Shown: positions 1 through 6,438 of the stretch, piece by piece | Layout: each line of letters opens with the position of its first letter | Position numbering within the stretch: the first letter of the stretch is position 1 | From: Cytophagales bacterium | GTDB lineage: Bacteria > Bacteroidota > Bacteroidia > Cytophagales > Cyclobacteriaceae | Reading direction: 5' to 3' | DNA: 6,687 nt | Assembly (NCBI GenBank): GCA_003454975.1 | Contig: DMST01000242.1 | Coordinates: 3,207 to 9,893 of the forward strand | Program-made: the position numbers and the translations under genes | Notes under the pieces: generated by a model | Seen by the model: only the letters and a program-made list of their open reading frames with translations | Database searches by the model: none | What the model was told of the DNA's origin: nothing

Positions 1-617
1 CGATTCGAGAGGTAGTTCTCGGTAGGCCGTAGGCCGCAAATGCCGTTGAAGTGGGCCGGTACTCGCACCGAACCGCCCGCATCCGCGCCCAGCTCTCCCG
101 GGCTCATCCCGGCCGCTACCGCCACGGCAGACCCACCGGAACTACCACCCGCCACGCGAGTAGTATCGTAGGGATTGTTCGTTTGCCCGTTCCAGAAATT
201 CGTGCTCTGCCAGTCGATGCAATACAGCGCGCAGTTCGTTTTTCCGATGATGATGCCCCCTGCCTGCTTGAGCCGTTTCACTAACTCAGCGTCCTTTTCC
301 GCTACATAGTTGCGCAAAAGTGGGTCTCCATTCGAGTTTTTGAGGCCCTTCACCAAAAAGCTATCCTTCACCGTCATGGGCAGCCCGTGCAGAAGCCCCA
401 ATTCTTCCCCCTGGGCCAGGGCCAAATCCTTGGCTTCTGCTTCGGCCAGGATATCCTCCCGGTCTCGCAGGTCGATCACCGAATTCAACTCAGGATTGTG
501 CCGTTCTATCTGGTCAAGAAAAGCGGATACTACCTCCACCACGGTCAGCTGCCGGGTTTTGATTTTGGAAAGCAGTTCGGTGGCCGGTAAAAACACGAGG
601 GATGGGTCCATCTTCAT
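1..617 (-). CDS. Amidase-signature family hydrolase, N-terminal part (runs off left edge)
   Basis: The 205 residues read from the ATG at 617 are the N-terminal portion of an amidase-signature (AS) serine hydrolase, a family that cleaves C-N bonds of amides through a Lys, cis-Ser, Ser triad. All three are visible: Lys84 in GLPMTVKDS, the Ser159-Ser160 pair in the glycine/serine motif GGSSGGS (157-163), and the nucleophile Ser183 in DAGGSVRVPA. The segment DWQSTN...GQTNNPYD before the motif is typical of AS enzymes of unknown substrate. MTVKDS in place of the GatA-like AIKDN argues against the Glu-tRNA amidotransferase subunit. No signal peptide is seen, so it is probably cytoplasmic. A second in-frame ATG at 611 is an alternative start; neither has a clear Shine-Dalgarno. 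It lies 64 bp downstream of a regulator gene on the same strand, with a palindrome between them. The C-terminal part is outside the window; substrate unknown. Confidence 0.93.
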   Translation of the reverse strand, partial: MKMDPSLVFLPATELLSKIKTRQLTVVEVVSAFLDQIERHNPELNSVIDLRDREDILAEAEAKDLALAQGEELGLLHGLPMTVKDSFLVKGLKNSNGDPLLRNYVAEKDAELVKRLKQAGGIIIGKTNCALYCIDWQSTNFWNGQTNNPYDTTRVAGGSSGGSAVAVAAGMSPGELGADAGGSVRVPAHFNGICGLRPTENYLSN

Positions 618-664
618 TCCATTTTGTTGCGGTAACAAAGGAAGAATCCGGATTACGAAATCTA

Positions 665-680
665 TTTGACAATTGTCAAA
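665..680. promoter_or_regulatory. Perfect 16-bp palindrome, candidate Crp/Fnr-type operator
   Basis: TTTGACAATTGTCAAA is its own reverse complement. It contains TTGA-N6-TCAA, the half-sites and spacing of an FNR-class box (TTGAT-N4-ATCAA), and also resembles a CRP box (TGTGA-N6-TCACA) with one change per half. It begins one base past the regulator's stop codon and 48 bp upstream of the amidase ATG. A partial Bacteroidota -7 match (TAGATTTC, minus strand, 664-657) abuts it, so a bound protein could block or position polymerase there. A stem without a loop and without a T-tract makes it a poor terminator. The palindrome is seen directly; the operator role is inferred. Confidence 0.5.
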
Positions 681-681
681 A

Positions 682-1245
682 TCACTCCTTGCTCGCGCGA
701 ATTCGGCTCAGCGTTTCTTGGCTTATGCCGAGGTAGGAGGCAATGTGACTCAGGTTGATGCGCTGCAATAGGTCTGGCTTGTCTTCTACCAAACGCTCGT
801 AGCGTTCCTTGGCCGTGTAGAACAGTAGATTCTCAATGCGGTCTGCCAGGTCCATATAAATCTGCTCCAGAAAGAATCGAATGTATTTCTCGTGTTGAGG
901 CTTTTGTTCAAGCACCTGTTGCATTTCCGGGTAAGCAATTAGCATGACCACCGAATCCTCTACTACTTCCACGTTATACCTACTCTTCTTTCGTTGAATC
1001 AAACTATCAATGGCCGTGATGCTCTCGCCCTCGGTCGCAATGTGCGCCGTTACATCCTTTCCATCTTTGTAGTAAAACGTACGAGCAACACCCTTCTCCA
1101 AAATAAACACGTGATCACACCGGGTGCCCTCTTGGTGGAGTAGGGTGTTTTTGGGGTATGAATGCCTGGTAGCGATGGCCTGAAAATCGGCGAGCAACTC
1201 TGCTAGCTCAGCTGCTGGCAGGCTTTTGAATATCTCTAAGATCAT
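682..1245 (-). CDS. Crp/Fnr-family transcriptional regulator
   Basis: This 187-residue protein (from the ATG at 1245) has the Crp/Fnr layout: an N-terminal cyclic-nucleotide-binding-like beta-barrel (about residues 10-110, including LLHQEG, FILEKGVAR and TAHIATEGES), a long dimerisation helix (about 115-145), and a C-terminal helix-turn-helix (about 163-182, NLSHIASYLGISQETLSRIR). The phosphate-binding cassette is degenerate: the Arg-Ser/Thr-Ala that grips cAMP is not present after GES, so cAMP binding is doubtful. The cysteine cluster of oxygen-sensing FNR is absent, so a 4Fe-4S sensor is unlikely. The recognition helix has E-x-x-S-R (ETLSR), as in FNR. A GTG at 1263 would add six residues, but GGAG sits directly against it, so I prefer the ATG. 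The gene is divergent from the S41 gene and precedes the amidase on the same strand. Ligand and targets are unknown. Confidence 0.92.
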   Translation of the reverse strand: MILEIFKSLPAAELAELLADFQAIATRHSYPKNTLLHQEGTRCDHVFILEKGVARTFYYKDGKDVTAHIATEGESITAIDSLIQRKKSRYNVEVVEDSVVMLIAYPEMQQVLEQKPQHEKYIRFFLEQIYMDLADRIENLLFYTAKERYERLVEDKPDLLQRINLSHIASYLGISQETLSRIRASKE

Positions 1246-1279
1246 AGCGCGACATATCTGCACTCCAAGTTAGAGAATG

Positions 1280-1295
1280 CCCGCCAATTGGCAGG
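1280..1295. promoter_or_regulatory. Imperfect palindrome in the divergent regulator/S41 promoter region
   Basis: CCCGCCAATTGGCAGG has a perfect 10-bp core, GCCAATTGGC (1283-1292), plus two further pairs beyond one mismatch. It shares the central CAATTG with the palindrome at 665-680 but lacks the TTGA/TCAA half-sites. It lies 19 bp before the putative -7 element of the S41 gene, where a -33 element would be expected. A control site for either divergent gene is possible, but the evidence is symmetry and position only. Confidence 0.25.
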
Positions 1296-1313
1296 TTCTG
1301 TGCGTACAACCTA

Positions 1314-1321
1314 TATTTTTG
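1314..1321 (+). promoter_or_regulatory. Putative Bacteroidota -7 promoter element for the S41 gene
   Basis: TATTTTTG matches TAnnTTTG at every fixed position. No good TTTG -33 element lies 19-21 bp upstream; the closest is ATTG, 23 bp away. The initiation site expected a few bases downstream would fall almost on the ATG at 1327, implying a leaderless or nearly leaderless mRNA. A chance match in an AT-rich stretch is the alternative. Confidence 0.35.
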
Positions 1322-1326
1322 TATGC

Positions 1327-2745
1327 ATGGGAATCCGGTATCTATGCTTGTTTGGTTTACTGATAGGGAGCACTTCTCTGGTCGCACAAAACCAAAATAC
1401 CTTCAGCAAAGCGGGGCTGTTAGAAGACCTTCAGTTTTTGAACGAGGTATATGTTCAAGGGCATTCGGCCAACTATCGGGAAGGCGCCGCCCGCTACACC
1501 CTCCAACCCCTACTGGACAGCGTACAAGCCCACCTCACCGACTCGCTCACGGGCGAGCAGTATTTCTTTTTGCTACGGCATGCAATAGCCCTCTCGGGCT
1601 GCGTACATACGCGGCTAGAAAAAGCCGATGCTCTCTTTCTGGATAAGAAAACCCGATTCCCGATGCCGTTTTATTGGATTGGCGGCCAGATGTTGGTGGC
1701 TGAACAACCGGACAATCCTTTGCCTTTGCAGATGGGCGAACCCATTTTGGAGATCAACGGATTGCCTTCCTCGCAGGCCTTGGCTCCCTTGCTGCATTTA
1801 TTTCCAGCCGATGGTGGAGGCAGCACTCTATCCGAATGGGTGATCCGCCGGTCGGGTAGGTATTACTTAGCATTGGCCCTGGGCCAACCCGAGCAGTACA
1901 CGGTTACCTTGGCCGATCCCACGCTTACCTTACCCGCCGCCACCAAAGGAGCCAATCCCGCCCCGCCCGTGCGTTCCTTCGTGCCTGAGGTAACCTTCAA
2001 AGCGGACGACGAGAGCGATTTTGGCTACCTGCAAGACTCAGTAGCCGTACTGCGCCTGGGCGGTTTTCACCGGCGGGATATGCTGCGATACCGACAGGTG
2101 ATGAAGACCCTGATAGAGGAGGAGATTCCTTACCTCATTCTTGACCTTAGGGCCAATGGCGGCGGCTCGCGTATGGCTTGTACTCAGCTGATGCGCTATA
2201 TGGCTACCGAACCTTTTGAGTACACCTTTGTCAATCCGCCCCAGCAGAAGTTATTTCCCTACCTCAATGCCAAAGGGAAGTACTACCGTAGCATGGCCTT
2301 CCTCAAGTTCGGCTTGTTCAACATCCACCCGGTAGTGAGTACCCCTTGGGGGTGGGGCAGGCGCTACCGCAACCGTCCGGCAGCCAAGACGTTTCAAGGC
2401 CAAATCACCGTACTTACCGATGGACTCACGGCCTCTGCTTCTGCTCAGCTAGTGAGCTGGCTCAGCCAGCAGCAACGTGCCCTGGTAGTGGGGCGTCGGC
2501 CAGCCGGTGGATACAACGGTAACAATGGTGGTTCCTTCCCCTTGGTGACCTTGCCTTCCTCCAAAGTCCAGGTAGTCATCCCCGCCTTCCGTCTTGTACT
2601 ACAGGCGGACTCTGACCAAGACCAAGGCATAACGCCACACGTGCCGGTACAGTACACCCTGGAAGACTATTTGAATGGGCAGGATGCAGACCTAAGGGCG
2701 ACTCTTGACTACTGGGGTATTGACTTTTCTGGCCTTGAAGATTAG
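1327..2745 (+). CDS. Exported S41-family (C-terminal-processing-like) peptidase
   Basis: The 472-residue protein starts at the ATG that gives a clean signal peptide: basic MGIR, a hydrophobic stretch, then cleavage after LVA before Gln21, so it should be exported to the periplasm or cell surface. The frame is open upstream to a TTG at 1288, but those codons would bury the signal peptide. An N-terminal helical region ends in GCVHTR (His94, a candidate catalytic His). A PDZ-like segment follows (about 120-200, with GEPILEINGLP), then the S41 core: LILDLRANGGG (about 270-280) and TASASAQL, whose first Ser (Ser370) aligns with the nucleophile of Prc/CtpA. The Lys normally 25 residues on is absent; the segment reads GRRPAGGYNGNNGG. 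The C-terminal GITPHVPV resembles the end of S41 domains. Substrate unknown. It converges on the next gene with 18 bp between stops. Confidence 0.88.
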   Translation: MGIRYLCLFGLLIGSTSLVAQNQNTFSKAGLLEDLQFLNEVYVQGHSANYREGAARYTLQPLLDSVQAHLTDSLTGEQYFFLLRHAIALSGCVHTRLEKADALFLDKKTRFPMPFYWIGGQMLVAEQPDNPLPLQMGEPILEINGLPSSQALAPLLHLFPADGGGSTLSEWVIRRSGRYYLALALGQPEQYTVTLADPTLTLPAATKGANPAPPVRSFVPEVTFKADDESDFGYLQDSVAVLRLGGFHRRDMLRYRQVMKTLIEEEIPYLILDLRANGGGSRMACTQLMRYMATEPFEYTFVNPPQQKLFPYLNAKGKYYRSMAFLKFGLFNIHPVVSTPWGWGRRYRNRPAAKTFQGQITVLTDGLTASASAQLVSWLSQQQRALVVGRRPAGGYNGNNGGSFPLVTLPSSKVQVVIPAFRLVLQADSDQDQGITPHVPVQYTLEDYLNGQDADLRATLDYWGIDFSGLED

Positions 2746-2763
2746 GACGGGGGCACTGGTGTA

Positions 2764-3348
2764 CTACTCTCCGGTTTGCTTTTGCCGACAGCTGATCTTC
2801 CAGGTAGGATATACAAACTGTTCCGCTGGGTCTACCCATTCGCCTACCCACTCAAAACCGTCCTCGGTGAAAGAGGAAAACGTGAGCCGGGAATATCCAT
2901 CCATCCCGTTAGGTGCCTGCTGAGGCCGGTACAGCACAAGCTTGTCTTTGGCCTCACTCACAGTTCCTTCCCACGCAGGCAGGGTGGGAGTGGGCGCCCC
3001 TGACGAATAATAATGGACGTACCAGCGGGCACTATCCGGAATGTACTGCCGGATGCTCCCCGAATGACTGCCATCCTCCTTTAATGTTTCGTCTTGCACG
3101 GCCATGCCGTTCATGATGTACTTAAAGGTCCAGATCATTTCCTGAGGCGCGTTCCAGCTTTGGTCTGGATTCCGGGTTTGGGATTGGCACACACTCCGCC
3201 CGATCATCGGGGCAAAATCGTTCACCGCCTCGGGGGCTTCTGGATTAGGCCTGCCATAAGGGTGTTGGGCACTAGGTTCGTATTCAGCATACGACTGGGC
3301 GAATAGGGGAGTGGTACTCACCAGCATCAGAAATAGTAGCGTCCGCAT
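2764..3348 (-). CDS. Small exported protein of unknown function (DUF1579-like, calycin-type fold suspected)
   Basis: This is a 194-residue protein. The first 17 residues (MRTLLFLMLVSTTPLFA, then Gln18) form a signal peptide with an Ala-Gln cleavage site. The mature part is rich in aromatic and polar beta-strand-like segments: DFAPMIG, WTFKYIMNGMAVQDE, DGSHSGSIRQY, WYVHYYSS, LPAWEG, LVLYRP, GFEWVGEW and PTWKISC. That pattern of short strands with conserved-looking Trp, Gly and Asp residues recalls DUF1579-type barrels, but I assign it by resemblance only and see no catalytic motif. Cys54 and Cys187 could form a disulfide after export. No Shine-Dalgarno precedes the ATG. The gene is divergent from rapA across 273 bp and convergent with the S41 gene, so it is probably its own transcription unit. 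Confidence 0.8.
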   Translation of the reverse strand: MRTLLFLMLVSTTPLFAQSYAEYEPSAQHPYGRPNPEAPEAVNDFAPMIGRSVCQSQTRNPDQSWNAPQEMIWTFKYIMNGMAVQDETLKEDGSHSGSIRQYIPDSARWYVHYYSSGAPTPTLPAWEGTVSEAKDKLVLYRPQQAPNGMDGYSRLTFSSFTEDGFEWVGEWVDPAEQFVYPTWKISCRQKQTGE

Positions 3349-3498
3349 AGGAATGGATTCTGGAGAAAAAGTAGGCTGTATTTCGCAAATATCTTGGGCA
3401 ACGCCAAACCTCCATGGATGTACCGTTGAACCCGTGACTGAATTCGGGTTGGGCTCTGGCTACTCGCCCCCAACTGCCAATTAGAAGAGGAGGATTTG

Positions 3499-3537
3499 AT
3501 GACGCCAGCAATAATTCTAAAGCCTGGCATTGGCTAG
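3499..3537 (+). CDS. Possible 12-codon leader peptide upstream of rapA
   Basis: An ATG at 3499 opens MTPAIILKPGIG and ends at TAG. It is preceded by AGGAGG (3488-3493) at 5 bases, the strongest Shine-Dalgarno arrangement in the window. It ends 84 bp before rapA on the same strand. There is no run of one amino acid to suggest classical attenuation. It may be a chance match, and Bacteroidota rely little on Shine-Dalgarno sequences. Confidence 0.17.
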   Translation: MTPAIILKPGIG

Positions 3538-3612
3538 TGGAGTAGGATTGAGGAACTTGCCGCTTTTTAAGAAAAACGCCTTGGGAGCCATAGTTTCCGG
3601 GCAAGAGTAAGC

Positions 3613-3616
3613 GGAG
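3613..3616 (+). promoter_or_regulatory. Ribosome binding site of rapA
   Basis: GGAG lies 5 bases before the ATG at 3622 and 8 bases before the adjacent in-frame ATG at 3625. Both spacings are workable. The second fits slightly better and aligns with the N-terminus of E. coli RapA (M-x-F-x-x-GQRW). Confidence 0.5.
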
Positions 3617-3621
3617 AGCAT

Positions 3622-6438
3622 ATGATGGATTTCTACCCGGGGCAACGGTGGGAAAGCGAAGGCGAGCCCGAATTGGGAGTGGGTGTAATTGTAGAGGTGA
3701 AATTTGGCCGGGTGCAAGTGGCGTTTCCCAGTGCTGGAGAAACCCGAATGTATGCCGAAGGCAGTGCGCCCTTGCGCCGGGTCCTGTTTCAGGCAGGCGA
3801 TACCGTGGCAGACGCAGATCAGAATCCATTCTTGATTGAGCGGGTGCGAGCGGGAGATGACTTGGTATTGTACATCGGCAAGGACGGGGTGCTGTCCGAG
3901 GCCGATCTGGGTGAAGTGTCTGCCCAGCACGGGGTAGACAGCCGCCTCCTGAGCGGGGTAGTGGACTCCCCCGAACTCTTCGCCCTACGCCGCCAAACGT
4001 TGGCGCACCACCATGCTCGGGGCCTGTCTTCCGTACACGGGTTTGTGGGTGGCCGGATCGACCTGATACCACACCAGCTCTACATTGCCCACGAGGTAAG
4101 TTCGCGCTATGCACCACGCGTGCTTTTGTCGGACCAGGTGGGTTTGGGTAAAACCATCGAAGCTTGTTTGATCTTACACCGCCTGCTCTTGAGTGGTCGT
4201 GCCTCCCGGATCCTCATCCTGGTGCCAGACTCCCTGGTACACCAGTGGTTTGTGGAGTTGCTTCGTCGGTTCAACTTGTGGTTCCACATTTTTGATGAGG
4301 AACGCTGTGCCGCTTTGGACGAAACCGCTCCTGAGGGAAATCCCTTTTTGGACGACCAGCTGGTGCTTTGCAGTACCTCGTTTCTGACGGAATCGCCCAA
4401 CCGCGCCCGTCAGGCCATCGCAGCCGATTGGGATGTGCTGGTGGTGGACGAAGCCCACCACCTGGCCTGGTCGCCCGAGAAAGCTAGCCCCGAATACCTC
4501 GTAGTGGAGTTACTGAGCCAGGTAGCCAAAGGGCTGTTGCTGCTCACCGCCACCCCAGAACAGCTGGGCGTAGCCAGCCATTTTGCGCGGCTGCGGCTGC
4601 TGGATCCGGAGCGATATGCTGACTATGAAGCCTTCCTCAAGGAACCACACGATCACCGTGAGGTAGCCCAATCGGTGGAAAGCTTGATGGCCGGTCGCCC
4701 GCTCACCACCCAGGAGGAAGCCCTGATCCGGGATCGCTTGGGAGAGGACCGCTGGGCTGCCTATACCAAGGGAAACTCCCTGGCCACCGAGCAGCTGGTG
4801 GAAGACCTGCTGGATCAGCACGGCCCTGGACGGGTGGTGTTTCGGAATACACGGGCGGCCATGAGTGGCTTCCCCACCCGCAAGGCGCACTTGATTCCCC
4901 TGGAAGCCGCTGATCCGGAGAAATGGCTTGATCACTTAGCGCAGGAGTTTGCGACGGACCAAGGCCAAAACGAGGGTCAGGCCAAAGCACTGCGATTCGC
5001 AGACGATCCTCGAGTGACCTGGCTGGTAAAACGGTTGGCTACCCTGGCTCCGGCCAAGGTGGTGTTAATTTGCCGGAGCAAAGCCAAAGTGCTGGCCCTG
5101 GAAAAAGCCCTACAACAGCTCAGTCCGGCCAAGGTGGGCGTATTCCACGAAGATCTCACCCTGGTACAGCGCGACCGCAATGCAGCTTGGTTTGCCGAAC
5201 CGGACGGTGCCCAGCTATTGGTGTGCTCGGAGATAGGCAGCGAAGGACGCAACTTTCAGTTTGCTCACCACTTGGTGCTCTTCGATTTGCCCATTCACCC
5301 GGAAATGGTAGAGCAGCGCATTGGCCGACTGGATCGGATTGGCCAATCCGAGGACATCCAAATTCATGTGCCCTACGGCAAAGGCAGCCCCCAGGAGGCG
5401 CTCGTACGGTGGTTTCATGAAGGCCTCAACGCTTTCGAAGAGAACATTGAGGGCGGCAATGCCATCGGTCAGCGATTCAACAGCCGCCTGTTGGCGGCAA
5501 CCGCAGCCCAAAGCCATGGGCCAGAAATCGAGGCCCTCATTGTTGATACTGCCGCCTACCAAATGGAGCTAAAAGAACGGTTGGCTCAAGGGCGTGATCG
5601 ACTGCTGGAAATGAACTCGTTTCGGCCCCAGGTAGCCGAAAAATTGGTGGCCGCCATTCAAACGGCTGACCAAAACCGGGCCCTGGAAACGTACATGATC
5701 CGGGTATTTGAGCAGTTCGGCATCGACATGGAAGATCTGGCCCCACGCACCTACCTGCTGCATCCGGCCCGGGCCAACCAGGCGGCCTTCCCCAGCATTC
5801 CCGATGAGGGCATCTCGGTCACCTTTGACCGCAAGCGCGCGCTGGGGCGGGAGGATATCAGCTTTATCAGTTGGGACCACCCCATGGTAACCGGCGCCCT
5901 GGACATGGTGCTGAGTGCGGACACAGGCACCACTTCATTCGGTCTGCTGAAAGGCACGGGCTCCACCGGGCTGCTGCTCGAAGCTATTTTTGTGTTGGAA
6001 ACCCAAGGAGGTAAGGGGGTGGATGTCAACCGCTTTTTGCCCCATACCCCCATTCGGGTGGTGGTCACTTACACGGGGGGCGTGGTTACGGAGGACTATA
6101 GCCCAGAGCTGCTCAACCAGCGGCTGATTCACGGGCCCGTGGACGGACTGATGGACAACGAACAGGTGGTGGATTTGCTGCTGCCCAATATGATTAACTC
6201 AGCGACCAAAGAAGCGGAGGGAAGGAAGGCCCAACAGATTGGGGAAAGCCTGCAACGGATGACTCAGACGCTGGACCACGAGATTGGCCGGTTGGCGGCC
6301 TTGCACCAGCGCAACCCTTCTGTACGGCCCGATGAAATACAGAAAGCCATAGAGGAGAAGAGCATGCTGACCGGCCTCATGGAAGGGGCAAGCCTGAGGT
6401 TGGATGCGCTACTGTTGATTCAGGAGGGGGATTTGTAA
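3622..6438 (+). CDS. rapA: RapA-like RNA polymerase-associated SNF2-family ATPase
   Basis: At 938 residues this is close to E. coli RapA (968). RapA is a Swi2/Snf2 ATPase that binds RNA polymerase and helps it recycle after transcription. The order of parts matches: a Tudor-like N-terminal region (about 1-100, opening with GQRW and ELGVG), then LIPHQLYIAHEV, motif I DQVGLGKTIE (171-180), DEAH (276-279), motif III TATPEQLG (309-316), HFARLRLLDP, the second RecA lobe with motif V CSEIGSEGRNFQF (535-547) and motif VI QRIGRLDRIGQ (565-575). The RapA-specific C-terminal region follows (about 640-938, with GRDRLLE, ISVTFDR, VNRFLPHTP and a final RLDALLLI). The start may be 3622 or 3625. Motif I has Gln172 where E. 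coli RapA has Glu, and the segment after residue 420 looks shorter than in E. coli. Family assignment is very secure; cellular role is inferred from family. The gene appears intact. Confidence 0.96.
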   Translation: MMDFYPGQRWESEGEPELGVGVIVEVKFGRVQVAFPSAGETRMYAEGSAPLRRVLFQAGDTVADADQNPFLIERVRAGDDLVLYIGKDGVLSEADLGEVSAQHGVDSRLLSGVVDSPELFALRRQTLAHHHARGLSSVHGFVGGRIDLIPHQLYIAHEVSSRYAPRVLLSDQVGLGKTIEACLILHRLLLSGRASRILILVPDSLVHQWFVELLRRFNLWFHIFDEERCAALDETAPEGNPFLDDQLVLCSTSFLTESPNRARQAIAADWDVLVVDEAHHLAWSPEKASPEYLVVELLSQVAKGLLLLTATPEQLGVASHFARLRLLDPERYADYEAFLKEPHDHREVAQSVESLMAGRPLTTQEEALIRDRLGEDRWAAYTKGNSLATEQLVEDLLDQHGPGRVVFRNTRAAMSGFPTRKAHLIPLEAADPEKWLDHLAQEFATDQGQNEGQAKALRFADDPRVTWLVKRLATLAPAKVVLICRSKAKVLALEKALQQLSPAKVGVFHEDLTLVQRDRNAAWFAEPDGAQLLVCSEIGSEGRNFQFAHHLVLFDLPIHPEMVEQRIGRLDRIGQSEDIQIHVPYGKGSPQEALVRWFHEGLNAFEENIEGGNAIGQRFNSRLLAATAAQSHGPEIEALIVDTAAYQMELKERLAQGRDRLLEMNSFRPQVAEKLVAAIQTADQNRALETYMIRVFEQFGIDMEDLAPRTYLLHPARANQAAFPSIPDEGISVTFDRKRALGREDISFISWDHPMVTGALDMVLSADTGTTSFGLLKGTGSTGLLLEAIFVLETQGGKGVDVNRFLPHTPIRVVVTYTGGVVTEDYSPELLNQRLIHGPVDGLMDNEQVVDLLLPNMINSATKEAEGRKAQQIGESLQRMTQTLDHEIGRLAALHQRNPSVRPDEIQKAIEEKSMLTGLMEGASLRLDALLLIQEGDL
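5334..5351. repeat. Perfect 18-bp palindrome inside rapA motif VI
   Basis: TCGGATTGGCCAATCCGA is self-complementary and spans the codons for D-R-I-G-Q-S-E of helicase motif VI. The protein sequence is conserved there, so the symmetry probably comes from codon choice. It also shows that long palindromes can arise by chance in this window. Confidence 0.9.

Larger units (their letters stand above)
3349..3621. other. Divergent intergenic region between the small exported protein gene and rapA
   Basis: No convincing full-size gene is seen here. Both flanking genes should have their promoters in it, but I find no full TAnnTTTG match with a spaced TTTG in either direction. The best partial matches are GATATTTG on the minus strand (3393-3386) and TAGGATTG on the plus strand (3543-3550). 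A 6-bp inverted repeat, AACCCG/CGGGTT, with a 10-base loop lies at 3429-3450. A 12-codon reading frame with a strong Shine-Dalgarno is listed separately. Confidence 0.5.

Noticed and set aside
310..669. Plus-strand frame of 119 codons
   Set aside because: It is antisense to the amidase, whose catalytic motifs are unmistakable. The product is Ser/Arg-rich with no domain.
665..680. Palindrome as a transcription terminator for the regulator gene
   Set aside because: The two arms abut with no loop and no T-tract follows, so a stable terminator hairpin is unlikely.
1246..1263. GTG start for the Crp/Fnr regulator
   Set aside because: The only GGAG directly abuts this GTG, leaving no room for ribosome spacing. 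The ATG at 1245 gives the usual family length.
1288..1326. Extended N-terminus of the S41 protein from the TTG at 1288 or the GTG at 1300
   Set aside because: It would put a dozen residues ahead of a textbook signal peptide and would include the likely promoter element.
2746..2763. Bidirectional terminator between the convergent S41 and small exported genes
   Set aside because: Only 18 bases separate the stop codons and they show no inverted repeat or T-tract.
3429..3450. AACCCG/CGGGTT inverted repeat
   Set aside because: Only 6 bp with a 10-base loop and no T-tract. This is expected by chance in a 273-bp region.
3284..4117. Long minus-strand frame of 277 codons across the rapA promoter and N-terminus
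   Set aside because: It overlaps the 5' end of the clear rapA frame and runs into the small exported gene. Its translation is Arg/Pro/Gly-rich with no recognisable motif, as expected of an antisense frame in GC-rich coding DNA.
4510..4935. Minus-strand frame of 141 codons inside rapA
   Set aside because: It is antisense to the conserved RapA motif III region and shows no signal peptide, domain or ribosome binding site.
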